Assembly: GCF_011170065.1 (NCBI RefSeq)
Contig: NZ_BLLH01000011.1
Coordinates: 1-64,000 of the forward strand
DNA length: 64,000 nucleotides
Source: Pseudolactococcus insecticola
GTDB taxonomy: Bacteria > Bacillota > Bacilli > Lactobacillales > Streptococcaceae
Reading direction: 5' to 3'
Under the pieces are notes generated by a model. The model did not search any database. It had not been told where the DNA came from and saw only the letters and a program-made list of their open reading frames with translations. The translations under genes were made by a program, and so were the position numbers. Shown here piece by piece: positions 27,053 through 34,919 of the stretch. Position 1 is the first letter of the stretch, and every line of letters starts with the position of its first letter.

Positions 27053-28084
27053 TTACCAAGTCACAGCAATATCAGCAGCGCCTGCTGGACAAGAATCATA
27101 AACTCTGCCCATGCCTAGAGGTGTATCTATTGTTGTGAAACGTTTTTCACCCATGCCATATGCGACAACAACATAGCCTTCCTCATCACGCCACACACCA
27201 TCACCATCTACTGCCAGCGTGTGTCCTTTGCTTGCTGCAATAGTTTGTATACCTGCCATCGGCAAATTGTAGTACGTATAAGAGATGCCGTTTTGATTTA
27301 TGCGCCCTGCTTGTCTAAAGGCTGCTGCAGAGACACTAGCAGTATTTGAAATAGTTTTAGCCTTAGTTTGTTGAGATTGTGCTGCAACTGCTGATTGTGG
27401 CGCAACTGCTGCGGAGGAAGCATTACCATAGATAACTTTAATTGAGCCTTTGAAATCTTGAATACCTGTCATAGACACTATAAAATTCATATCATATGTT
27501 CCAGCAACTTCCTTAATATAAGATCCCTTTAATGTAACATACTTTGCTAAAGATTCTTTTGTATCCGCATTGATAATGCTATTAGTAATTTCACTAGCAG
27601 TTAATCCTTCACCAATCTTTTTATATATAGTAGGTACATATTGAATGCGTATAGTTGATGATTTGTTTTCAGATGTCTTTTCAGTTCCAGTATTAGGCAA
27701 AGTATCATCGGCAGCAGCTGTTGTTCTTGCTGCTTTAGGCAATATACCAATGTTTTTAACAGTGCCTTTATCGGCAGATTCAAGTTCTTTATTAGATTCA
27801 TCAATGCTTGCTTGTTTAGCTTTACTTTCTGAAACACTTTTAGACGCAGAAGTATCTTTACTATAATCCTCACGCATTTTCTTATCAACTGAAATCTCTG
27901 GTATCAAGCCTTTCTTTTCAGAAGATGTCGTCGTTGTTTTTTTTGATATTTGCTTATGTGTACCACTTGAAAGTTGTTTATTAGGATTTTGTCCAACGTA
28001 TACTACTGTACCAATTGCACCAGCAGTAATTAGCAGGCCACCAGCTACCACCTTAGCAATATCTTTTGATTGCATATGTATCAT
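27053..28084 (-). CDS. membrane-anchored secretion-system protein with C-terminal beta domain
   Basis: N-terminal membrane anchor (VVAGGLLITAGAIGTVVYVG, about residues 12-31), then a Ser/Lys/Thr-rich extracellular linker (about 35-130), a small folded domain (about 145-220), and a C-terminal domain from about 250 with GHTLAVDGDGVWRDEEGYVV and MGRVYDSCPAGAADIAVTW. The C-terminal domain looks like a small beta-barrel of the RlpA/3D (double-psi) type found in wall-associated proteins. Position in the relaxase operon supports a role in spanning the cell wall. Confidence 0.6.
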   Translation of the reverse strand: MIHMQSKDIAKVVAGGLLITAGAIGTVVYVGQNPNKQLSSGTHKQISKKTTTTSSEKKGLIPEISVDKKMREDYSKDTSASKSVSESKAKQASIDESNKELESADKGTVKNIGILPKAARTTAAADDTLPNTGTEKTSENKSSTIRIQYVPTIYKKIGEGLTASEITNSIINADTKESLAKYVTLKGSYIKEVAGTYDMNFIVSMTGIQDFKGSIKVIYGNASSAAVAPQSAVAAQSQQTKAKTISNTASVSAAAFRQAGRINQNGISYTYYNLPMAGIQTIAASKGHTLAVDGDGVWRDEEGYVVVAYGMGEKRFTTIDTPLGMGRVYDSCPAGAADIAVTW

Positions 28085-28138
28085 TATAATTAAATCACCT
28101 GCTTTCTTATATTTTTTAATAATATTATATTTTATAGA

Positions 28139-29041
28139 TTATCTTAATGACATAGTTGCAATAATTGGATATATGTAGGATCCAGATCCTGCGTGACCAC
28201 CACTTGTTGAAATGAAATTTGTGGTTTGTCCTGTATAATTCTGACCAGAAGCCAAGTTGATGCTTGCACTGACATATCCTGAACTGTTCACTTCGCCACT
28301 AACATAGTTCCCGTTACCGTCAAAGTTTAAGTTATAATTGAGAACAATTGAGCCTTTTTCTAAGCCAATACTGTTTAATCGTGAAATTGTACCGCTCACT
28401 GTTGTACCACCCGAAGTCTTCACAATAGTTGGCTGTGAAGCGTTAATGTTGTAGTATTGTCCTTCATAATGCCCATTTTCAGTATGGCTGTATTGTGTTA
28501 CCGCCGAAGCACTTGCACCTGAAACAATAGCTTTGCCTGTATTTGGAATAATAACTTTTTGAGTTGCTTGTGTTGCACTAGAAGTTACAGTATTTGTAGC
28601 ATTTGTTGTTTGAGAACTCTCAAGTGGTACCGAATTTTCTTCAGCTTGTACTTGGTTAGCTGCTTGTGTAGTTGTTTGTGCATGTTTAGCTGTTTGTGCT
28701 AGTTTAACTGCCTGTACTTGCTTAGCTGCTTGTGCTTGTTTGGCTGTCTGTACTTGCTTAGCTACTTGTGCTTGTTTTTCAGCAACTTCCATATTATACG
28801 AAAGCAATTTTTCTTTATAATCCGACTTTTGAGCAAGATATACATATGTATCTGCCAACTTTCTTTGAGATACTCTTTCAGCTTTAATTTCTCTCGCGTG
28901 TACCGCAGACATTTTTTCCTGTGACTTCTCGTGTCCATATAATGGACCGCAAATAGTAATAATACTCAATGGCAAGACAACTACCGCATAACGAGTGAAC
29001 ACTTTTTTATTCGTTTTATTTTTTCTATTCAATATACTCAT
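28139..29041 (-). CDS. membrane-anchored protein with Lys/Gln/Ala repeats (300 aa)
   Basis: An N-terminal basic stretch and membrane anchor (VVVLPLSIITICGPLYG, about 20-36). Residues from about 90 to 135 are a tandem repeat of the pattern K-(Q/L/H)-(V/A)-Q-(T/A)-A, a probable extended helical stalk. The C-terminal half (about 165-300) is Gly/Ser/Asn-rich beta sequence without known family. It lies between the 317-residue VirB3/VirB4-like gene and the 343-residue anchored protein, so it is probably a surface or wall-spanning part of the transfer apparatus. Confidence 0.6.
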   Translation of the reverse strand: MSILNRKNKTNKKVFTRYAVVVLPLSIITICGPLYGHEKSQEKMSAVHAREIKAERVSQRKLADTYVYLAQKSDYKEKLLSYNMEVAEKQAQVAKQVQTAKQAQAAKQVQAVKLAQTAKHAQTTTQAANQVQAEENSVPLESSQTTNATNTVTSSATQATQKVIIPNTGKAIVSGASASAVTQYSHTENGHYEGQYYNINASQPTIVKTSGGTTVSGTISRLNSIGLEKGSIVLNYNLNFDGNGNYVSGEVNSSGYVSASINLASGQNYTGQTTNFISTSGGHAGSGSYIYPIIATMSLR

Positions 29042-29065
29042 CCATCAAACCAACTTTCTATCTTT

Positions 29066-30019
29066 CTACAAAGAAATTTCATAAGAATTTTTCTCAAAAA
29101 ACCTTTTCACTTCCAGTGAATTCATCATTTTTGCTTCAAGAAAAATTTTATTTTTTCCAACATATTGACCACCTAAAAGAAAATCAATAGCATCATGCAA
29201 AGACTGCAACTGCGTTGATGAAATAACTAAATATTGACGAATTACCTTGACTTCTTTCCCAACGTAATCAGAAATAACACGTCTTGACGTATCTCTAAGC
29301 ATACCGAGGACTTCATAGTTCTCTACTGCTTGCTTAACATTTTTATCTTGAGAACGTTCATCAAACGCCGCTAAATTATCAACAACGTCCATAGGTGCAA
29401 TTGCTGTTAAAATATCAATATTTCTTTTCTTCATAGCATCAAAGAAATTTACACCATTTGTAAGCGACATTTCGTTAATCATATCTTCATTGAAATTTGA
29501 AAAATTACCATACACTTCAAAAACGGCATATACTGATCCATTAGAAGAAAGAATTCCTTCATTTTTGCCAGCACCAACGGACTTAATCATTAAATTAAAA
29601 TCGTCAGCTTCAATAAGTTTGGGATTAGCATCAGCTTGTGCAAACAATCTTGTTTGTGTAAAAGCGTTTTTATTATCAATTTTCGGAAGAATTGTAAAAA
29701 TATACAAAGCAATCAACGTTAAAACGATAAAAATTGTTCCTAAAAGTGATGAAAATAAAATTGATCTAGTAAATGGAATTTGAAATAAAACATATGCAAT
29801 AACAAAATAGCCTACAGCAATTGCTAAATTTCTTATTGGTAACATTTTTGTAGTACCTATAACTGGTATTGTTACCTTAACACCACCTTCAAGAACGCCC
29901 ATATTCATAAAATCATGCCAAGCATAATAATATCTATCTAAAAGTTTTTTATTCGCATTTGGAATATCTTTTACTTCATCTTCTTTGCCTTTACTGAAAG
30001 GAATCTTTACTCTAGCCAC
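29066..30019 (-). CDS. VirB3/PrgI-like membrane protein with VirB4-N-like domain
   Basis: Two adjacent membrane spans (LAIAVGYFVIAYVLFQI and SLLGTIFIVLTLIALYIFTI, about residues 68-110), preceded by a cytosolic N-terminus and followed by about 200 soluble residues. The soluble part (SSNGSVYAVFEVYGNFSNFN, then a DILTAIAPMD strand) resembles the N-terminal, non-ATPase domain of VirB4 proteins. VirB3-VirB4 fusions are known; here only the first part would be present, while a separate 661-residue VirB4-like protein is encoded elsewhere. The start is GTG after AAGGTGG. First gene of the relaxase operon, behind promoter P4. Confidence 0.55.
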   Translation of the reverse strand: MARVKIPFSKGKEDEVKDIPNANKKLLDRYYYAWHDFMNMGVLEGGVKVTIPVIGTTKMLPIRNLAIAVGYFVIAYVLFQIPFTRSILFSSLLGTIFIVLTLIALYIFTILPKIDNKNAFTQTRLFAQADANPKLIEADDFNLMIKSVGAGKNEGILSSNGSVYAVFEVYGNFSNFNEDMINEMSLTNGVNFFDAMKKRNIDILTAIAPMDVVDNLAAFDERSQDKNVKQAVENYEVLGMLRDTSRRVISDYVGKEVKVIRQYLVISSTQLQSLHDAIDFLLGGQYVGKNKIFLEAKMMNSLEVKRFFEKNSYEISL

Positions 30020-30048
30020 TATCTACCACCTTAATTTTGATTGTTTTA

Positions 30049-30090
30049 ATTATATCTAAAAAAAGTGACCCTATTAAGTCACTTTTAGCC
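30049..30090 (-). promoter_or_regulatory. element promoter P4 (AAAAGTG / TATAAT), overlapping a terminator
   Basis: Minus strand AGGCTAAAAGTGACTTA (box 30086-30080) and TATAAT (30054-30049), offset 26 bp. The AAAAGTGAC is one arm of a 9-bp hairpin (30061-30069/30078-30086) with a following T-run, so terminator and promoter are superimposed. The IS right end abuts the motif directly. Confidence 0.75.
30061..30086 (-). terminator. terminator of the CHAP/GH43/beta-helix operon, now separated by the IS
   Basis: Perfect arms AAAAGTGAC/GTCACTTTT with T-run on the minus strand. The natural upstream gene is the beta-helix protein at 32036, now 1.9 kb away because of the IS insertion. Confidence 0.65.
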
Positions 30091-30091
30091 T

Positions 30092-30225
30092 ATGAATCAC
30101 CCGTCTTTGAAAAAACGGGTTTCTGGGAACACCGCTGACTTACACTTCTCTAAAAGAAGTGCAGAGGTTACGGCTATTAACCAAAGGCAATTCCTGCCTA
30201 TACAAGTTTTTACGCTTTTGTAACG
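30092..30225 (-). ncRNA. putative omega (re)RNA of TnpB copy 1
   Basis: In IS200/IS605 elements the 3' end of tnpB and the right end are transcribed as guide-RNA scaffold. The structured right end (hairpins of AACCTCTGCACTTC and ACCCGT...ACGGGT) fits. The guide would be the flank read outward from 30091, starting AGGCTAAAAGTGAC, which is the P4 promoter motif. Boundaries are inferred. Confidence 0.45.
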
Positions 30226-31412
30226 CGTGTTTTGTTTCTTGAAATTTGTTCCAAAATAACAGCGTGTTTTTCTGGGTCTGACGCCCATTCCAAAATGTTT
30301 TTGGCTGCGTTTATATCCCGATCAATTAGATGTCCAAAACTATTAGTGTATTTGCGAACAGACAAGTCATGTTTTATGACTTCTTGCGTTTCATAGTCGA
30401 CTTGAGTTGTATAACTCGGGTCGATTTTTATTAACGTTTTGCAATACCATTCAGTTTTATAAGCCAACATCTCGCTCAATTTATACCATGACGCGTTGGC
30501 GATTGCCCGTGCAAGTTTATGATTTTTCATCATTTTGCTTGCTTGAAGTTTTTCAATGGCAATCACGTCGTAGTTTTTGACTAATTGTGTGGTGTACTTA
30601 TGCAAGTAGTCTAATCGTTGATTGGCAATCTTTTCCGAGTATTTAGCAATCATATGCTTGGCTCTCGCATAGTTGCTAAAATCATCAAGTGTCAATTCCT
30701 GCCCAGTCAATTTTTTTGTGTTGTGTATCACTTGTATTGCCCTGTTACGTCGTCTAGCTAATCGTACCTCCCAGTAAAGTTTCTTTTTAGCTAACTGTTT
30801 ATCAAAACGAATATTAGGTAGTTTGTATTCGTCTGATTGAATAGCTAAATCAGCTAAACCGAGGTCTACACCAACCGACTTACCAGTTGTGTCGTAAGGC
30901 TTAATTTCTGTTTCAGCTAAGACCATGGCATAGTATTTCCCTGTTGGACTAATACGTACTGTGACTCGTTTTATTTTTCCATTTGGAATAGCCTTAGCCT
31001 TGAAATACACTGCGCCTAATTTAGCTAGTTTAAGATGTTTGTCATCAATTAAGCTCATACCCATCTTGGTAGTGTAGGACTTACGCCCAAACTTGCGAGA
31101 TTTAAAGTGTGGGTGCCCGCCTAATTTCTTGAAAAAGCGTTTATAGGCGTCGTTAAGCTGTTGATTTGTTTCTTGCAAAGCTGTGCTATCTGCTTCATTA
31201 AGCCATTTCAACTCTTGCTTTAAAACAGTCAATAAGCTATTCATGCCAAACGTATTAATGAATTTAGCATTTTTGTTATTCTTATAGCGAGCTTTTTGCA
31301 TCTCAAGCATTTCATTCCAAACATAGCGTGAATGATTGATTGTAATATCAATCTGTTCTCTTTGTGAAGCATTGGGATATAGCCGTAATTTGAAAGCTTT
31401 CAATTTTTGCAT
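30210..31412 (-). CDS. tnpB: TnpB, RNA-guided nuclease of IS200/IS605 (copy 1)
   Basis: 400 residues with the RuvC-like triad D183 (GVDLGLADLA), E287 (IAIEKLQ) and D364 (DRDINAA), and the N-terminal TnpB helix-turn-helix region. The zinc-finger segment between E287 and D364 has no CxxC pairs: the residues after DPSYTTQ read VDYETQEV rather than CSNCG. TnpB cuts at sites next to the target motif using the omega RNA, and so helps to retain the IS. ATG follows GAAAGGAG. It differs from copy 2 at a few residues (for example H100/P101-H102, G109 and C324). Confidence 0.92.
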   Translation of the reverse strand: MQKLKAFKLRLYPNASQREQIDITINHSRYVWNEMLEMQKARYKNNKNAKFINTFGMNSLLTVLKQELKWLNEADSTALQETNQQLNDAYKRFFKKLGGHPHFKSRKFGRKSYTTKMGMSLIDDKHLKLAKLGAVYFKAKAIPNGKIKRVTVRISPTGKYYAMVLAETEIKPYDTTGKSVGVDLGLADLAIQSDEYKLPNIRFDKQLAKKKLYWEVRLARRRNRAIQVIHNTKKLTGQELTLDDFSNYARAKHMIAKYSEKIANQRLDYLHKYTTQLVKNYDVIAIEKLQASKMMKNHKLARAIANASWYKLSEMLAYKTEWYCKTLIKIDPSYTTQVDYETQEVIKHDLSVRKYTNSFGHLIDRDINAAKNILEWASDPEKHAVILEQISRNKTRVTKA

Positions 31413-31511
31413 TTGCTTTTTTCTCCTTTCGTATGGTATACTTTATTATATCATATAATAACCAAAAAGAAAGCGCATGCCATTTAAAAGATGTCGTGTA
31501 GGTGATTACGT

Positions 31512-31958
31512 TTGTCAAAGAAAAGAGAACCAATTCATGAACGTGGCTACGTTTATAATTTTCATTTTCATTTAGTTTGGGTAACTAAATATCGTCGTTC
31601 TATTTTTGAAACGCCAGAGCAAGTCTTAAAGATGAAGACAATACTTTACGATATTGCAAAAAACAATGAGGTGAAGATTGAAAATTTAGAAGTCATGCCA
31701 GACCATGTTCATATGTTAATCAGTTTCAAACCTAAGTATGCACCTACCAGTATAGTTAAATCTTTCAAAGGTACCTCAGCACGTCTATGGTTTACAGCTT
31801 TTCCTGAAACTAAACAAAAGCTCTGGGGTGGTCATCTTTGGTCAAATAGCTATTTCATGAGTACACTAGGCGATATGTCACGTGATACTGTCGCAAACTA
31901 TATTAAAAACCAAAGGACTCAGAAAGCAGCGAGTGGACGACCTGCTAGCAAGAAATGA
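31512..31958 (+). CDS. tnpA: TnpA, Y1 HUH transposase of IS200/IS605 (copy 1)
   Basis: 148 residues, the usual size. The HUH motif is in MPDHVHMLISF, and the catalytic tyrosine is in the C-terminal helix with VANYIKNQ. The start is TTG (31512) after AGGTGA, a position conserved in copy 2. TnpA excises and inserts single-stranded circular copies using the subterminal hairpins. Three residues differ from copy 2. Confidence 0.93.
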   Translation: MSKKREPIHERGYVYNFHFHLVWVTKYRRSIFETPEQVLKMKTILYDIAKNNEVKIENLEVMPDHVHMLISFKPKYAPTSIVKSFKGTSARLWFTAFPETKQKLWGGHLWSNSYFMSTLGDMSRDTVANYIKNQRTQKAASGRPASKK

Positions 31959-32035
31959 ACATCAGTCTAGTGCATGCTTACATCCCCCCATTGAAATGAG
32001 GGGTTTTTCGCTCGCCTATAATAATTTTCTATGAT

Positions 32036-33325
32036 TCATCGCAACGTCACGTTATAAGCGCCTGGAAACATGAATGTCTTATAGCCACTTGGTAATGGAA
32101 CTCCTACTTTTGGATTCCACTTAATATTTTGTACTAATATATCGTGAGTCCAACCGATTCCTTTGCTTTTCCCTGGTAATGGGGCACCGTTTAGTGCTGG
32201 ATTCGGATTATTGTGGTTTCCCATTGGATTTTTCATCTTCTCATACGGTCGCCCCCAGACGTTGTAATCTGTGAAAGTCGAATTTTGCATTGTAATGTGA
32301 TGACTTGGGGCACCTGTTTCTTTTCCACCTTTTGGAGCAATTATCTTGTCAAAGATAGTACCCCCAGCAGAGGCTGCTGTTGCAAAATCTACTTGAACAC
32401 TTTCAGCATAATAAGTATGCACTAATTGGTTTGTCACAAAGGAATTGGCTAACGGGTGATACCCCTTAAAAGTCATTCCTGAAAAAGTAACATAGGACGC
32501 GCCCATGAGGTCAAACATATGGCTATCTATGCCATTGTGAATGAAGGACATATTAGTGAAGTTAAGATGATCTGAGTTCCAAATTGGAAAAACTAAAATG
32601 CTACTACTGGTTCGATTCACTGGATCACTGTCGTTACGTCTGATGAATGTCCCGCCATTCCACGAAATATTGCTGGCATTAACGGCTGACATGTACCCAG
32701 AACCGATAAATACTGCATTCCTAGCATCAACTTTCTTATTTGACGCCATATAGATACTTGAGCCATCCAAACGATAAATACCTGACAAAACAGTTGTCCC
32801 ACCTGATTTAGTTGCATTAATTGCTGTCTGTATGTCACTTGCTGTTTTGATTGTTCCATTTGCATATGTATCACTGATTATCAACCGTTTTTTATCGCCT
32901 GTATAGGCTTGTACAGTGACATTTCCTGAGGTAAGGTGCTTCATTGCATCTATCATAGCAACATAACCATTAGAAGCGTTTTTGACACCTTTGTACCAAA
33001 AAACATCGTCTTGTCCTTTGCTTTCAGACCAAATTTTGAAATAGACGCCGTTTTTCGTAACATCTGCAGGTACTTTACCTGAAAAATCAAGTGTCGCTGT
33101 AACGTTATCAGTCAATAACTGGTTGTATAGGGACGCTGAACCACTTTGATACGGAGTTCGCAGCCGTGCACCAGTTTTATCTGCAATCGAGTCAGCACAT
33201 ACTCTATATGGACTTGATTTGCTATGATTATTAGTGTTGCCATGCTGCATTGCTCCAATTATGACAGCTAAAGCTAAAATACCAACACACCTGATTAGTT
33301 TCCATTGTTTAGTCAAAATAATCAT
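32036..33325 (-). CDS. secreted right-handed beta-helix (pectate-lyase-like) protein with GBS-Bsp-like domain
   Basis: An N-terminal signal or anchor (VGILALAVIIGAMQ, about 14-27). Next is a GBS-Bsp-like module (about 70-140: LDFSGKVP...VYFKIWSE...DDVFWYKG). Then come parallel beta-helix coils (about 165-429) with repeated N/T-rich turns such as NASNISWNGGTFI, HLNFTNMSFIHN and YVTFSGMTFKG. This fold is typical of polysaccharide lyases and GH28-like hydrolases. Catalytic residues cannot be fixed by eye. It is coupled by ATGA overlap to a 34-residue ORF and follows a GH43 gene, so it is likely a partner in glycan breakdown. Confidence 0.7.
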   Translation of the reverse strand: MIILTKQWKLIRCVGILALAVIIGAMQHGNTNNHSKSSPYRVCADSIADKTGARLRTPYQSGSASLYNQLLTDNVTATLDFSGKVPADVTKNGVYFKIWSESKGQDDVFWYKGVKNASNGYVAMIDAMKHLTSGNVTVQAYTGDKKRLIISDTYANGTIKTASDIQTAINATKSGGTTVLSGIYRLDGSSIYMASNKKVDARNAVFIGSGYMSAVNASNISWNGGTFIRRNDSDPVNRTSSSILVFPIWNSDHLNFTNMSFIHNGIDSHMFDLMGASYVTFSGMTFKGYHPLANSFVTNQLVHTYYAESVQVDFATAASAGGTIFDKIIAPKGGKETGAPSHHITMQNSTFTDYNVWGRPYEKMKNPMGNHNNPNPALNGAPLPGKSKGIGWTHDILVQNIKWNPKVGVPLPSGYKTFMFPGAYNVTLR

Positions 33326-33426
33326 AACACATCTAACGATTCTAAGTATTCATCATAATCATCAATGAAAATTGGCGATTCTATCCAATTCTTAATTTTT
33401 TTTATTATCATCTTTATTTTTTTCAT
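33322..33426 (-). CDS. 34-residue peptide coupled to the beta-helix gene
   Basis: ATG 33426 lies 8-9 bp after GAGG and just past the GH43 stop. The frame is open for 34 codons and its stop overlaps the next ATG (ATGA at 33325-33322). The peptide is basic at first (MKKIKMIIKKIKNW) and acidic at the end (DDYDEYLES). It may be a leader for translational coupling or a small functional peptide. Confidence 0.5.
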   Translation of the reverse strand: MKKIKMIIKKIKNWIESPIFIDDYDEYLESLDVL

Positions 33427-33437
33427 TTTCGAATTCC

Positions 33438-34886
33438 TCACTTCACATTAACATATGGCACATGCCCTGACTGCCAAGAAAAGGGTACACCATAAGTGAT
33501 ACGTCTTTTAGTTGAGTCTGTTTTATTATAATTCACCCAACCATGTAGATAAAGCATTTTTTCGCCTTTATCACTTATTAGCACTTCTGTCCCGCCAGGA
33601 CCTTGTATTTTATTATTTGTTTTTTCTGACGTAAAAACTGTATTTTGATATTTATAAGCACCAAGCAAACTTTTTGATGTTGCATAGCCTGTAAAATAAT
33701 CAAGTTGCGCATATGAATTTCCTGCGAAGAACAATACATAAGTGTTATCAGGTGCTTTAACCAAGTAAGGTGCTTCAATTGTATAAGCTGCTTTTCCTTT
33801 ATATTTAGGATTAGGGTTTTCTACGTTAAGATTTGAAATCATCTTATAAGAACTACCTGTTGTATGAGAACCTGCTGCAGTTAGTTTTATAATATAGAGA
33901 TTACTTGCTTGTCCAACTGCATTACCATCATTTTTAAAAGCCAAATATTGTGTCCCATTTTCAATATAAATTGAAGGGTCAATTACGCCACCCGCAGCGT
34001 CCATAGCTGTCACTGGCTCATCAGAAACACTAAATGTGCCATCAGGGGTATTAGAAGTAGCAACACCTATCCGAAATTTGTTTGTTGTCTTGTCAGTAAC
34101 CGAAAAATATAGATAGTATTTTCCGTTAAATTTACTAACACTTGGCGCCCAAATACTCCCCTTCGCCCATTTTGGCAACCTATTTAATACATCTTTCTTA
34201 ATTTCATAACCGCCATCACGATCCATGATTGCGAGTGGAATTTTCTTTGTGCCTATACTAGTAGAATACATGTATGTTACATCATTCACACTGATTGCAG
34301 TTGGATCTGCAAAGGTTCCGTTTGTCGCAATTATCGACTTTCCTTCGCTAACTGTTGCAGTTGATATATTTCCTTTTTTAATTCCTGACCACGCCACACC
34401 CTCATCTAACCACACAGATTTATCCTTGATAAGATTTTTTCGTTCAATGGTATCATCTGTATAAATATGGAGCCCAGAGGCAACCTTTTGGTTGTGAATT
34501 CGATACACAGGAACTTTCTTGCTCTCTGCACTATAGAACCCAACACCTTCGTATATCCATCCCTGTTTAATCAAACTATTTTTTGTAGCTTGATTTGCTG
34601 TAAATTGATGTTCACCACTTTTTTTATTATACAAGCGATAAACAGGAATTTTCGAGCTAGCAGGAGCAACCCACCCAATACCCTCATAAGTCCAATTACT
34701 ATTGCCGACTAGACTTTTATACTCTGTATTATTTGCGGTATAAAAATTTTCTCCTGACTTAGAATTATAAAACCGATATACTGATTGAGAACCTACATCA
34801 TTTGCGGAAACAGTTGACTGCACATAAATTCCCATTGCTGCTACAGCTGCCAAAAAGCTAACCGCTACTAATTTTCGTTTTTTCAT
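33438..34886 (-). CDS. secreted GH43-type glycosidase with N-terminal repeat domain
   Basis: Signal peptide (MKKRKLVAVSFLAAVAAMGI, cleavage near VSA-ND). Then three repeats of the YRxYNxKSGExxYT type (about residues 42-170, counting from the upstream GTG at 34901), a module found in wall-associated Gram-positive proteins. Then a five-bladed propeller: catalytic-base candidate D199 (FADPTAI), D near 308 (GGVIDPSIYI) and acid candidate E near 375 (TIEAPYLVK). This is the pattern of GH43/GH117-like arabinan- or xylan-active enzymes. I prefer ATG 34886 to GTG 34901 because it gives a normal signal peptide. It lies inside the secretion operon behind the wall hydrolase. Confidence 0.82.
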   Translation of the reverse strand: MKKRKLVAVSFLAAVAAMGIYVQSTVSANDVGSQSVYRFYNSKSGENFYTANNTEYKSLVGNSNWTYEGIGWVAPASSKIPVYRLYNKKSGEHQFTANQATKNSLIKQGWIYEGVGFYSAESKKVPVYRIHNQKVASGLHIYTDDTIERKNLIKDKSVWLDEGVAWSGIKKGNISTATVSEGKSIIATNGTFADPTAISVNDVTYMYSTSIGTKKIPLAIMDRDGGYEIKKDVLNRLPKWAKGSIWAPSVSKFNGKYYLYFSVTDKTTNKFRIGVATSNTPDGTFSVSDEPVTAMDAAGGVIDPSIYIENGTQYLAFKNDGNAVGQASNLYIIKLTAAGSHTTGSSYKMISNLNVENPNPKYKGKAAYTIEAPYLVKAPDNTYVLFFAGNSYAQLDYFTGYATSKSLLGAYKYQNTVFTSEKTNNKIQGPGGTEVLISDKGEKMLYLHGWVNYNKTDSTKRRITYGVPFSWQSGHVPYVNVK

Positions 34887-34919
34887 TACTTTCACACTCA
34901 CATTTATTTTCCATATTTT

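Larger units (their letters stand above)
30092..32020. mobile_element. IS200/IS605-family element, copy 1 (1,929 bp, left end at 32020)
   Basis: Boundaries come from comparing both copies. Sequence identity ends at TATAGGCGAGCG (left end) and at GGGTGATTCAT (right end), giving exactly 1,929 bp in each. tnpA and tnpB are divergent from the centre. Subterminal hairpins are present at both ends (left: ACCCCTCATTTCAATGGGG type; right: ACCCGTTTTTTCAAAGACGGGT type). The left end follows AATTAT, without target duplication, as expected for Y1 HUH transposition. It sits between the beta-helix gene and its terminator. Confidence 0.88.

Noticed and set aside
29066-30019. Reading the 317-residue protein as a full VirB4
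   Set aside because: It has no core ATPase domain or P-loop and stops after the N-terminal-type domain.
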